Part shown: one piece after another, positions 1 to 12,900 of the stretch | How positions within the stretch are numbered: the first letter of the stretch is position 1 | Layout: each line of letters starts with the position of its first letter | Assembly (NCBI GenBank): GCA_009617715.1 | Contig: VTFK01000543.1 | Location: forward strand, 62,001-126,000 | Length of the DNA stretch: 64,000 nucleotides | Origin: Plectrocnemia conspersa | Lineage: Eukaryota > Arthropoda > Insecta > Trichoptera > Polycentropodidae | Direction of reading: 5' to 3' | The notes under the pieces: generated by a model | Told to the model about the DNA's origin: nothing | The model's database searches: none | Seen by the model: only the letters and a program-made list of their open reading frames with translations | Position numbers and translations under genes: made by a program

Positions 1-1504
1 TAATTTATTAACCGATACAATACTGGCATTATTATAAAAATTGGCAAAAACTATGATTTTGGAGTAGAACGATTATATGTATTTGTATTATTTTAGACAT
101 TGTTTATAAAGAGTAAAAATGTTAACGATTTTTTTTATAAATAACCTTTTTATTCTTTATACTCTAAAGTTCTAAAACAAAATTGTATACTTCAATCCAA
201 ATTCTCGTGCACTCTTGATGCATAACATTGTAACAAATTTGTATTTAGGAGCTGTCCATTCGCAACGGTGGCCAGCAACTGTCTGACTACATCGATTGAA
301 TGACAATAACCTGTGTTCTGCCACCTGGAAGTAAACCAGTCGCGACCGACCGTTTTCCAGTGGCGTCGGTACTAACGCAGGCAAACAATTCGCTCACACT
401 TGGACGACTGCATCGCATTCAAAGTCTGCAAGTTGCAAAATCATTATCGATTCTGTATCCGCTTGGGATTCGTCATTTTGTGCAATCCCTGCAAAAGCGT
501 CTCGATTGTGTTTGATGTTGCGCAACTAAAACGACCCATTGTCTCCAGGATGGATTATATGATAATCGCTGTGGGTTAGTCTTCCTTTTAACAATGTCGT
601 TATGATAATTTATGTTATTTTTGGAAAGATACGTGTCTCGTTTATTTTTACAATGAACAGCTGCGAAAGAGTGGAAATTTTACCTCGCAATATAAAACAT
701 TAACAAAATCATAATATAAATACATATAGTTTGTACAAACTTGCTCGTAATACGAGGGCGTGGTATAGTGAACCATAACACTCGAATCAGATTTCTGAAC
801 ACACATCTAAAGTTGAAGTTGGAGAGACCCGCCAAACGCTTCCAGACGAACAATCTCCATTATGCATTAATGTTTCATACGCGCCACTCTCTCTCTCTCT
901 CTGCACACGGTGACTATAAATCCACCCGGTACCAAGTTATATTACTAGTAAGGGGGATGCTTGGGTCAATTGATATTTAACGAATTCCCCCGCGACACCG
1001 TAAACGAAGCGCCAAACCCCCATGGCCGTTATTATTTCACAATGGCGCAATTACGATAAACAATCGCGGGGCTCAGATCACGTTCAATTATCGGCGATTG
1101 ACGTCAAATTAAACAATTTTGCAGACCGAATCGGACGTTTGTGGGTCGATTAAATTTGAGTTAATGTAGCTGTAAAGTTTGTTATGAGCTCAGTCATAAA
1201 TGTAGTGCGATTTTTATTATATGAGTCGAAGCGTATGATATAACTACGCGTGACCCTTCCTATTGATAATCCTGATAATCTCCTTATAATAATGCTTAAA
1301 TATACCATATAAATCAGCTTAATGTGTCTTTGTGGCAATTTTAGTATAGTATATTCTCGAAATAATGACTCCAATCCAAATATACGAATACCTAATATAT
1401 TCTTAACTATTCGTTATTCGAATATTTGCCCCAACAGTTCGTAAACTATTCTTATAAAACATAAGTATTATTAAAAAAACGGTTTAAATAGACTTGATCA
1501 GCCC

Positions 1505-1600
1505 TCTTATATTTATTAGAAGTCCATAGTAATATCGGTAAGGATAGCTATCATATTTTTAAAACATGGAGTAATATCGAAATACAAAAAAAACTATGGA
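1505..1600 (+). repeat. short dispersed repeat related to 50540-50590 and 35040
   Basis: ATATCGGTAAGGATAGCTAT and the following CATATTTTTAAA occur in reverse complement near 50545-50590. The preceding TTAGAAGTCCATAGTAAT is close to TTAGTAGTCCATAGTAAT at 35046. Inverted-repeat transposon debris. Confidence 0.6.
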
Positions 1601-2159
1601 GCAATATGTGAGATGCGATATCTGTCTGTACTTAATCCAATTGTCAAATTATCGATAATAAAATACATAAATACATTAAATTTATATAATTCAGCCGGTG
1701 CTGTTGTTGATTTTCCGTTGTTTCTTTGCTTCTTCCTTAGATCTGTTTCAGATCGAATACCTGATTTTACTGCTATTTATTTACATTCGTTGAATATTTC
1801 CTCTCTGTCTAATATTTTTTAAACGTTAAAAAAGCAATAAAGTCAACAGTAATTTGCAAACGAATTTTAACACAAACGGAGCAGCGACTAAAACTACAAT
1901 TTGTCCCTTTGAATTAAAACGTTTATTGTGAAAGTACTACCTAGAAAGTGAGTGCTTTTGAAGGCAATGTTCCACTCCCTTTATGTATTGTATATATAAA
2001 AAAGGCTGAAAGAACTTATACTTGATATTAATCAATACATACATCTCAAACAACTGTGTGTTAGTTCAGATTCATTATTTGAAGTCGGTTTTTACTTTTT
2101 TTATACATATATTCTTGCTATGATTTTTTTAGAGTTGGGCCTCCGAATTTGCCTCCTGT

Positions 2160-2173
2160 CCCCCCCCCCCCCC
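2160..2173 (+). repeat. poly-C tract
   Basis: About 14 consecutive Cs followed by CTCTTTCTTCTT. Unusual in this AT-rich DNA. Confidence 0.9.
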
Positions 2174-4145
2174 TCTTTCTTCTTGGCAGACCTATATGTA
2201 CATATATGATATACTTCTTTCTGATTTAAGAAATAATATTAGGAATACTTATATTTTATCCATAAACAATAGCGTTATTTTTTTCTTTAAATGTACATCG
2301 ATATATCTGATACTTTTTATTAACTTTTACTTTTTTGTTTGTTGCAGGTAAATATCTTCCATCTTCTATTGATAAAAAAAAACGATTGCTATAATAAGGT
2401 AGATTCATATATTAATTTGCTATAAGATTAAAGCATATATGATACGTCGAATCATATATCTTTCATTTCTACATCTGAAGCTATCACTAGCTCAGATATA
2501 GGACAAAGTTCACAGCCGAATACGAAAATAGGTCCCAGCCCGCTCTCTTCCGGGTTGAAAGCACTCAAGAGCGACATCCTAACTTATGCATTTTAGGTTA
2601 CTGATGTCGTCTGGAGTCATGGAAATAGACGAGTCGCTTTCCTATTCTATTCACGGGCCGTTCCGAGAACGTGATTATTTCCGTCGGCCGATTCGGCCCT
2701 GGCGACTGCCCATTTTATTTTTTTCTCCTTATGTGCATATCGACGCCGATGCAGCAGTTGTGCACACATGTGCACTTCGCAGACGATAGAGGCTTTAGTG
2801 CCGCAACACGGGAAAGCTCCCCGGGATTTTGAGGGAAGCTTTTGGACCGGTTCCAAGGAGTTTCCCTTTCTGGCGGCGAACTACAGCTGAAAACGAAGTC
2901 GCTTTTACTGTTTTTACCGTCTGTTGGATTAAATTTTCAAAACAACCACCCCACCCCGATGCGTCGTACATTTGTACACGCCGGTTGGGGACTAGTTATA
3001 AATCTTGAAGTTAATAATAAAAAAATGTATGCTTTGTTATGTGATTCATAGATAGAACGCATTCCGTTGATTAAATCTACAACGTACGATTTCGCAAATA
3101 TTTTATGAATCGTTATAGCAGCTGAATTCCAAGAGAGAAATTCTAGTACCTGGGTTTTAATTTCCGTTAAAAGGTTTCGTTCTTAAGCTAGGTACATAAC
3201 GAAAAGTTTTGTGGATAAATTTCAGACTTAAGTATACAAAAAAAAAACAGGCAAAGCTTATGAAATCCTGAGTTATTCTGGTTTCATTTTTGTTCCATAT
3301 AGAATTTTGTTTAGTATATTTGAGAAGCCCAAAAAATGTTTTGTATTTTATATTTGTATTTCAAACTTATTCTGGATGTATGGATTGTTTTGAAAACATT
3401 GCGTCTATTTTATAATTAATTATTGTAGGAACATATTGTGTTCGATAATTTTTGTTACGATGATTCCCAAAGTACTTTATCGATTTCAAAGAAAATAATA
3501 CTTTAATTTAATTTAATTTTTGCTGTTCCTTAATTCATATTTATATCTCAAACATACTATATGTGTGTATAAATAAAAAGATATTTATCTACGGTTTTCA
3601 TAATATTATTGGGGCACTTGTGAATGTCGTGCCCAAGAAAGAGGTGTTTAACCTTGCAACAGAATCGATTTTAATGTTATTAATAAATAAAATCTGAGTC
3701 ATTTGCTGATTGAGATTATGTTACTTGTATAAAATACACGCCTTAAAGTTTTAATCTAAGGTATATTATGACAAACACAATAATTCTATTCGAAGAACAA
3801 TTTGAAGGCTATATTTTATTTTTCTAAATTTGATTTAATTTATTACGCCTCTTTTTTCTTAAACCTTGCTTCAATATGTCTATTAAAAGAAACAATATTT
3901 TTAATTTTATGTTTTACATTATATTATCTTCGTGCATTAAACAATAGTATCAATGATGTTCCAATAGCAGGCTATAAATTTTTATATGCGATCAATTGAC
4001 GCGGTGGTTAACTGCTAGCGATTAATTGCTGACGGTGAATTACGGGCGATAAATTTTCTGGATCTCGTTTTCAGCATTTTAAATTTTCCATTTATCTGAA
4101 TATTCCAGATATATCACACGCCTCAGTCTCTTTCGTCTAATGTCG

Positions 4146-4445
4146 TCATTTTTTCCATAAACTTTTCAAGCCATCATTAATGATATAATCTTGATCCATG
4201 GGTTGAATTAAACTTGTAACATTAGGCAGTAAAATTTTTGCAACCATAAAACCGTGGTTCGTTTTCAATATGCTTTCATTCGGATGAAGAGCTTTATCTA
4301 TTAATAATACTGTTTTCTGTGGCAAACTCTTACTTTTTAAAAATCTCTCACTTAAGGAACCCGTTTGGTTTTGCACTAATTCTTGAAGATCTCTATCCCT
4401 ACATGCTTCATTTTGATTATAATAATAAACAGAAAGATTTTTTTA
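4146..4445 (-). pseudogene. jerky/Tigger-type (pogo superfamily) transposase remnant
   Basis: Minus-strand translation gives NLSVYYYNQNEACRDRDL, then LPQKTVLLIDKALHPNES, then MVAKILLPNVTSLIQPMDQD. The last block is the PPNVTSLIQPMDQG signature of jerky/Tigger DDE transposases, and LLIDKALHPNE corresponds to LLLDNAPSHP, with the Asn after the catalytic Asp lost. It ends within about 100 codons, so only a fragment survives. It is unrelated to sprint. Confidence 0.8.
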
Positions 4446-7049
4446 TTTAATATAAAATTAAAGTATACAATTCATTACCGTAACACAAAAATTTTATAAA
4501 CAAATCCTTAACTTGTTACAGCCAAGTTTGGCATAGTAATAAACTCCTTATCATGCAAATGAACGCTTAATCTCCTCCACTTGAGTCACGAAGACGCTCA
4601 ACAATTTTGCCACGTCTACAATGTCAATTACTCGATTAACACGTCGCATCCTTAATTACTTAAACCGAAATCCCTGAACCTCTAGCGAGTTCCAAGTTTC
4701 CACTTCGTCATCGCAGTGAATTTGGATATTCAACTTTCCATATTTATACCCACACTTCACAGTTCATGTGAAATTCAGCCTCGTTCTCACACAATGATTC
4801 ATTCTGAATAATCATTTTATTCACTGAGATGACTCAAATGATTCGGCTTATAATTTTTCTGTGGAAACGTATTAGGTGTAGTGAATTTTTTATTTTCATT
4901 GTTTTTCTTTTTGCGATTATTATTTTGAAAATACTAGCTTTAGAATAGAGAATGCATTTGCGTGACGCTCCAAAATTATATTTTTGTATTTTGGTGCCTG
5001 TCTTTTCAGGTTTTATAATGCGAAGGTCGAATTCGATGACACGCAAAGGGACTTTAGAATCGATTGTGTTATTTTGGAACTTATGCGATTTTGATCATTT
5101 TTTTTGTTTGACTAATGCGAAACGTAATTTAATAACAATTCAAATAATACGGAGGCGGAATCTTAAACAATTATTTTTACATTATGGCTATGAGAAACAT
5201 TAAACTAATGATTTTTGGGAAAAGCGTAATCAAGCAAGGCTATGATTTACAAGGTAAGAACATAATTTATAATCATAACATCTAAAGATTTATTACAATT
5301 ATATATTAATTATAAATATTACCTTATATTTTATTTAAGCCATGTTTTACATAAAGCTTTGCAACTTTGGTGTTCCACTTCTTTACCCTTTTTCTCAGAT
5401 TGTAATAGAATAAATTCCTTGATGCAGACATTTCACTAGCCGGTTCTGAAGTTTTATTTTTAGAAAAAATGCACTAGATTCTTTTGTATTAAATAAAAAT
5501 GCTAATCAGAACTACCCGCTAAAAATATGTAAAATTATACACTTATACAGTCATGTATACACCATTTTATTATCATAATTTAAAATAAAGTACCAATTCA
5601 ATTACTAATTCTACAGCCACTACATATTCGAGTCTATTGCGTCGTTTGACCGTGTTTTTCAGCTTTAAGCCGTGTACGTTTAAAGGGCTCTTCAAATTTG
5701 ATGGGAGATAGACGTCGGCGCCACGTGGCGTCGGCTTTCCTCCCCATCCACGAAAGCCTCCTAATATTCGAACGATCGTCTTGCAGGTGCAATAAATTGC
5801 AGCCATTGATATGCAAAACAAATCCGTTTCTCGGCACTGTTGTGCTCCCCTTCTCGCCTTGAGGTGCGGTCGTTCACCCACTGCCAGATTACCAATTTAT
5901 GCCAGTTTTTTCCCCGTTTCTTCCAGGTAATATCCCCTGCATCATCCCGGCGTCAGGATGCGCCGCAGATGAGATTTTCGCGCTTTCGCTCCTATGTATA
6001 CGAGAAAACTCTCAGTAATACATATGTACATGCATAGGCTTTTTTATGTTCCACCTCTGCTTATTCTTCAATGTCGTCACTTTTAATGAAAGGGAGTTCC
6101 TAAAAGTTTCCAACTTTGTACTATATGTACGGAGGAAATATATAGGAAAATTATATATTTTTCATATTAAAATTATATTTTATTCTTCAATTTTACCAAT
6201 AACTTATTCATTAGGTTAATATTTTTATATACGGTGAAATCTTAGTTCACGAGCATTCGATTTTTAAAACAAAATTACCCATAAGAAATTATGGAAACTT
6301 AAATTGATTTGTATTATAACCCAAAAATATTTGTATAATACATAATGATTAATACAAAATCCCTGCATATTTTTATTATGTAAATTTATTATAATATAAT
6401 TAAATTTAATAATTATCATATCGGAATAACTGCTGTTTATCATGTATAGCTCAATGACATATCTTTTCGTGGAACTTTAACCAAAAACATATCAAAAGAA
6501 TTTGGCGAAAATGTGACATTTCATTGTCATTTAATAAATGCATAGCTCACTGATTCTGTTACGGAAATTTATAATATCCTTAATCTCATTTGAAATGAGA
6601 TTAAGGATATTAAAATAAAACGATCACTAACTGGCCAATTTTTCCCTCCCCCCTCCTCTCCCCTTCAAAACTGAAATTACTAAACCAGATATTTTCGGGT
6701 TATCTCTCAAAATAAATCTAAAAAAAATTCTCGAATTTATCACGAATTTATTTTTTCAATATGCTATTTCAGTGAAATCATATCGGTTGCAATAATAGCA
6801 AAATTGTCAATATCGTTATTACTGATAGAAAAAACATCAATAGCAGTATTACTAGTATTTATATTATTATTATTATTTTAATTAATTGCCAGAAAAAATA
6901 ATCCAAGTACCGCTCGCATGATTTTTACAAAGCCTTCGAATACCCCGACAACTATTGTTTTGCTATAATAAATATTTAAATCACAATTTTTTTTTTAAAA
7001 CGTTTATTAATTATAAAAAAAAATCTTTCTTATTTTGGAACAATAAATC
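4446..7049. other. no recognised gene
   Basis: AT-rich. A GC-richer island at 5620-6000 has overlapping open frames on both strands with no recognised motif. Palindrome at 6572-6612. Nothing else seen. Confidence 0.55.
6572..6612. repeat. perfect 41 bp palindrome
   Basis: Two 20 bp arms (6572-6591, 6593-6612) are exact reverse complements around a single G at 6592. AT-rich sequence lies on both sides; no copy elsewhere noted. Confidence 0.9.
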
Positions 7050-7205
7050 TAGGACAAAATATCGTCTTTGATGGACCACTTCTAGATGTCTCTTAATTTT
7101 TTATGCAGGGGCACTACTTGCAAATTTATTCCAATAAAATATATTACTCATTATTTTTTGTCAGTTACGATTATCCGAAAAAACCTTATGAGAACGATAA
7201 AAGGA
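7050..7205 (+). repeat. dispersed repeat, three copies (copy 1)
   Basis: AATCTAGGACAA-ATCGTCTTTGAT..., CTTCT(A/G)GATG(T/C)CTCTTAA and GTCAGTTACGATTATCCGAA occur here and, in reverse, at 18640-18800. The last block recurs at 11935-12060. About 150 bp with substitutions. Possibly a transposon coding remnant. Confidence 0.6.
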
Positions 7206-7340
7206 GGAAAGGATAACAACCTGACACTTTTCTGGATTTTTCAAATAACAGGTGTTTCAAATTAAGTAAATATTAATCGAATATATTAAATATTATTGAA
7301 TCAGCCCAAAAAGTAAATGCACTGAAATGGTGGAAATATC

Positions 7341-7600
7341 TAGCGTTCATATTAAGACTCGTTACCGAGCGTTCCCATTGCGACGGCGACGGCACGATTT
7401 TATTGCTTTTGACGTGGGACTTCTGAGAAGGGATAATTGTTTTTTGCGCTCTCTTATTGGTTAAAATTCGGTTAACATCTGCATCATTCGATAGTCATTT
7501 ATAGTAAGTCGTAATATTGTTATAAAATGTTTTAATATAAACGTTAGATAACCGAGCGACGGCACGGTTTTACTTCTTTCGACGTGTATTCTAAACAAGG
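7341..7600 (+). repeat. palindromic/tandem repeat unit A (copy 1)
   Basis: Contains GAGCGTTCCCATTGCGACGG, CACGATTTTATTGCTTTTGACG, CTTCTGAGAAGGGATAATTG and GCGCTCTCTTATTGG, then a second, shorter start of the same unit at 7549 (CCGAGCGACGGCACGGTTTTAC). So about 1.2 head-to-tail units, flanked on the left by the reversed unit end TAGCGTTCATATTAAGACTC. Confidence 0.75.
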
Positions 7601-8669
7601 GGGTATTTGTTCCACTTTGAATTTGGCCAGAAATGTGTGTTATTTAATGAAATGTCATGAATCTTAATGAGATCGTAATATTAAATAAACGACCACTGAA
7701 TGATAAAAGCTGAAATAACGTCCCTGCTAAGAAATCAGCTGGTTAAAAAAAATCGATGCGATATATTTGGAAACAAAACTCGAGCTAAACCGAGTATGAA
7801 ATTATAAATATTAATAAACCGCAATAATCATATTCTTTCTATCCCTACTCTCATGAAAAAATCCCAAATATTATAATATTAAATCATGCTAATTTCATGG
7901 CACCACTGAGGCATATTTTTCTCCATTACATTTGACAACCTTTGGTCTGAACATCGATGCCCCGCGGTGTCGAAAGCACGTGGGTATTGTTCCGTCATTT
8001 AATATAATGTAGAACAGACAGGTCCGGGGGTCGTTTATCCGCCAGCCAGATTGCCACTTTATGCCATTTTTCCAGTTTATATGCCAGGCCTTCCATATTA
8101 CGAAACGATGCGAAATGCATCCCCCCGCGGGATCGATCCGCGAAAAAAATCCCTTTATGGCTAATTCATGCTAAGTGTCCCTTAGCTCTTGCACGCCTCA
8201 TGCAAATTTGTGTGATTTAATAAACCGATTTGCATCGTCTTATTAAAAATTTACATCTGACCTCTCTCAGAGCTTCGTATTATTTTTAAGCTCAAACCAG
8301 ATGTCATAATGAACTAAAACGTACCTCTATAAAATATTTATTATTATTAAATTGCATTATTAGTTTTATGTATGCAACACAATAGCCAAACTGAATTAAA
8401 CTGTATGTATTATGTGGTTATCTAAACTTGCACAGTCTGGATTAAAACATCTAGCATAGCCATAGTTTAGCCATGGTTAGAACATTGACGGAACTAATAT
8501 ATTACGTGTATATAAGTTCCGTGTTATGTTACGTTCATGTAAGAGTCGAAATATGAACTAGATTAACAACAATTATGTTTTTTATCTCTATAAATAAAAT
8601 ATAAAATATTTTTTTTATTTAATATACATTGCTATTTTATTTGTTTGTGTCGCATTAATTTTAATTTAT

Positions 8670-9940
8670 CGTAACATGACAGGTATGCTAGCTCAATGCG
8701 TTACAGCAGAATAAAGTAGTGTGAGAAAAGTCTGAATTAAAATATAGTAATTAGTGACAGATAGTTTATTAACTATAAAATATTAATACAACAATTTATA
8801 AATGCCAATATGCACGATATAGTTTGACTATTTTAATTGTCGACACTTGAAAAATTTAGGAAAATTTAACGATCGATCGATAATGTGTGATCGATCAGAA
8901 TTATCATTAATTTATTTAACTAATACAGCTAATTATTTATACACTAAACAAACATAATATAAACATAATCAGAATATAAAGAAAATATTTTTTTATTATA
9001 ATTTACTTCTTTATTCCATTGAGAAAACCCGATTCATTTTTATTTTTACGGATTGTCCTAGTAATATTATTATTCAAATTCACACTTCCGTACATTATTC
9101 CCTTGGTCGTACTCGTTTTCTTACACCTAACACTCCTTAAATTATCTTTATTTCTAGTATTACATCTATGTATCTTTATTTCTTATTAAATACGTATTAA
9201 AATACTCTGGTAACATATTATTTTCTAAATTATATATAAATACTAAAACATTAATATTCAATATTTATTGAACACTCAACCATTCTAATCTATCAATCAT
9301 ATTTCTACAACTAGTAAATCTATTTTTATTTAAAACTACTCTCATTGTCCTATGTTGTAATATTTTCAACATCGTTTTATCTAATTTTTTAAGCATATAT
9401 AATATTTTTGCACAATAATTAAAGTAGGCAATACTATTATAGTTTTTTTGTGTTTATACTTAACATATTTCTCATCCTAGATAATATAACTATTTTTCTA
9501 CTATTTTTTTTATATTTAATTACAATGTTTCTTCAAATTAATATTTTTATCTACAATTACTCCTACATATTTTATATTATCAACTATTTATATAATAAAG
9601 TTATCTATAACTATTTGAATATTATTATCTAACATATCTTTATAATTAATAACCATACATTTAGTTCAAGCACATTATTTTTAACCATATTTCTATTTTA
9701 TTTAATTAATTATTTAAATTATCTACAACTTCTTCAACCTATGCAATAAATTAAAGTGTCGTCTGAAAAGAGGAATATATATTTTTTATAATAATAATTA
9801 TATAATTAATATATATTTTAAACAGCAATGGACCTAATTTAAAATAATAATAATTATAGTTACATAATAATAACTAATTACGATAGAAATTGAAAAACAC
9901 TAGGATCCAAATTAGATTCAAACCCATGTCTTTCAGGGAA
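8670..9940 (-). mobile_element. SINE-like element split by an antisense LINE
   Basis: The left part (8670-8940: TGACAGGTATGCTAGCTCAATGCG..., GATCGATCAGAATTAT) and right part (9880-9940: TACGATAGAAATTGAAAAACACTAG, GATTCAAACCCATGTCTTTC) are adjacent in the related copies at 25200-25440 and 46254-46600. Here about 900 bp of LINE lies between them. On the minus strand the right end carries a tRNA B-box-like GGGTTTGAATC and the left end an A-box-like TAACGCATTGAGC. Confidence 0.5.
8955..9800 (-). mobile_element. decayed non-LTR retrotransposon (RT 3' half)
   Basis: Minus-strand frames give, in order, the RT catalytic box as F(A/S)DDTLIYC near 9760, NKIEIWLK, IKYVGVIVDKNINLKKH near 9540, a thumb region FNYCAKILYMLKKLDKTM near 9400, HRTMRVVLNKNRFTS, MIDRLEWLSVQ near 9280 and VFIYNLENNMLPEYF near 9210. 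This order and spacing is that of CR1/jockey-type LINE reverse transcriptases. Many stops and frameshifts; no endonuclease domain seen. Confidence 0.75.
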
Positions 9941-12900
9941 AAATAACTGAATATATTTAAAAAATCAAAAAAATACATTGCTTATATTTTTCCTTAACAA
10001 ACCACTTTTGTTCTGATAAAATATTGACATACTATTCCTATGATAGATTTTGATATGACAATGATTTATTTTAATATGTGTTTTTAACATTTAAAGCCGA
10101 GTTTTAGGCTCTATTTTATAATACAATAATTATTAAAAGAAATTGCTCAGTAATAATTTATGTCACAAAGCTTAACCTGATTTATATGCACAATGTTAAA
10201 TATGGTACATATTTTTGTTTTATAATCCTAATGGTAAAAAAAATAATTACTTGAAAAAAGTTACACTGTTACCGCACTGTGCTTCATCATAACAAAGAGT
10301 TTAAATAATGAGCCTAAACCCAACCCTAATTTACAACCGACAATTTATTATTAAACTTCGGAGTTAAACCCAGTTCATCAAAACAGCAGCACTTCAATGA
10401 AAAGTTTGATCATATTCACATGAATCTCGATATAATTTAATCTGATATGCAAATTAAATTTTAATATGATAGTAGTTAATTATAAGTACTGTTTTCTGAT
10501 ATATCAGAAGTGTCTAACCTGTGGTTCACAATACTGCTCATGTATCAATATTGCTAAAAATTTAGTAAAAATATTTTTTTTTATTATTAGCATGGTTTCT
10601 ATATTATATCTTAATAAGACTATAGGAATAAAGAGCGTGTCATGAAAAAAATTAGGTAAAAAAAATAAAACGTTTTGTTTTCTAAGCAATAAATTGTAAT
10701 TAATTGCTTTTAAAATTTAATAAAATGCACGAAATGTGTCGTACACATAAAAAATACAGATCTTGAAAAAATATATGGCCCAATATAAATAACAAGTAAA
10801 GGGCGTCTGAATTCAATAAATATTATGGCATATTTAACTTAAAAATAGGACAGTAGAAAACTTGTGTGTTTCATAAGTGTTCAATACAATTAATTAAGTT
10901 ACGATCTATTGGTCCATTTTTTTTTTTATAAATACATTCTATGCCTATGCTTTCGACCATATTTTAGACACTCGAGTCCCTTAAGAGTAACTCATTTAAT
11001 TTATAGTTAAAGTTAGTAAAACTTAGATCCCATTTAATAACACTTCAATTTAAATATAAATAAACATTTCAACTCTCCGAATAATAATATGTACATATGT
11101 CCTGCTAAAAATACACATATTTTTACGTTTTAAAAACATCCCAGCTTCATACGAATTTAATTTAACTTTTCGTGTCCTTTTTATTTTATTTTTCACTTTC
11201 GTCAAAAGCGAAATGAAAAAATGGTAATTAAATACCCTGCCAAAAAGGGATGCTTTACCACAGATTATTATAACGCAAAAACTCAACCCTTGTGGTGAAA
11301 AAGGGAGTATTTAGTCTAAATATTTGTCTGCGAAAAAGGGAAAGATCAAAGGTGGTCAGATTTGTTTGCATAAGCGGATCCGACAACGTAAACGGATACA
11401 ATCACGTTTTGCTAATATCGTTGTACGGTTTCCGTTTTAATTTTTTACTCATACACATTAGGAAGCCTTAAAACTATACAGTGTTAGTATTTTAGAGCTT
11501 TATTCGCGTTTTACCCCTGAAACGATAAATATCCTGGTGGGTGACCGTTCGTCTGACCGCGGGCGCGCAGGGATTCCGCATTGGTGTCGTAAAACTACAG
11601 TAAAACTTTTTTTATGGCGAACCTTCCTTTTTTGGGTTATAAAGACTTAAAACGCGGCTACTTTTCCATTTTCGTAAGTTTATTGCCGAGCGTCCGCTAT
11701 GTGTCATGCCATTTTATTCAGTTTGATATTTGCATATCACTTATTATAAAATATAGTCCATAAATTTCATTACCGTTTAGAAACTGAATAAGCTTTATAT
11801 GTTAATAAATTGTACTAAAGTATGTTTTAATATTGATAATTAATAAATTTTGGTACTTGAACCAAAAAATCATTTTTTTGCTAATATCTCATGATCCGTT
11901 TATGTTCTAATAAATTACGCAAATATTTTAAGTAAAACTTCTCGATTTTGAATTCAATTTTCTACGCACTCCTTTCTCGTTTGATTCATTCAGAAAATCG
12001 TAACTGACACTAAATAATGAGTAATATAAGAATATATTTCATTGGAATAATTTTTATGAGTACTCATATACATCACAATAAAGGATCAGCGTATAAAGTA
12101 TTTTTAGAAGAACCTGAATGTAGGGAAAATTGTTTAAAAGCTTCATAAAATTTAAAACACGAAATATGTATTAATAGACAGGTGGATGATTGATTATACA
12201 TGTCGACAACTTTATTCGAAATTTGATCTACTTATATATTAGATTTCCCGAAATAAAATAAATACGACAATAGTTACTACATTTTATTCAATTTCTTCAA
12301 AGAAAATGTTCCGACTCTTGAATCCATTGATTTTTTCGCAAAACTCGCAACCATGTATCAACCTTTAACAATATATTATTTATTTTTATTAATTTATTTC
12401 GTAGATAATTTTTATTTTTATCAAACAAATTTTAACGAAACATACATATAATATATATAACATAAACAGAAAATAAATCACACCATAAACTTAGCAATAA
12501 AGCATTCGGTTTTTTTTTTTTTTTTTATTACCAATTATTAAAAAAAATATATAATGACAATACCGGTAATACCAGCACCGGCTGTTTTTCTCTTGGTAAT
12601 ACCGGTTTTTAAAATCCCAGTATTATTGCAGTCCTATATGTTATTGATAAATAACCCTTGATGAATCCCCGCAAGAGTTAAATAATCTCGACAATCGGCC
12701 ACCATAGGTTACAAACTGTACGTTCGTTCAAATAACCGAGTTAAATCATCCGGCGGATAATAGTCACATAACAACCCATGACATACCTTGGCGAATGTCT
12801 TCTCAAAAATCATATATACGACGTGTAAGTAATAGAAATCCTTTTTACCAAAAAAATAAGGAAATATTAATTTAAAGCTTCAAAGTATACAGAAAAACTA

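Larger units (their letters stand above)
1..4145. other. no recognised gene; AT-rich with two GC-richer islands
   Basis: Open frames here are short and not protein-like. Islands at 240-545 and 2480-2990 stand out in GC and could be conserved non-coding or old coding debris. 880-905 has a short CT run, and a short repeat lies at 1505-1600. Confidence 0.6.

Noticed and set aside
5573..6037. Overlapping ORFs of 65-102 codons
   Set aside because: Composition-driven frames in a GC-richer patch with no domain or phase-compatible splice sites.
10300..10340. Telomere-like CCTAAACCCAACCCTAA
   Set aside because: Too short and irregular; not an array of TTAGG-type repeats.
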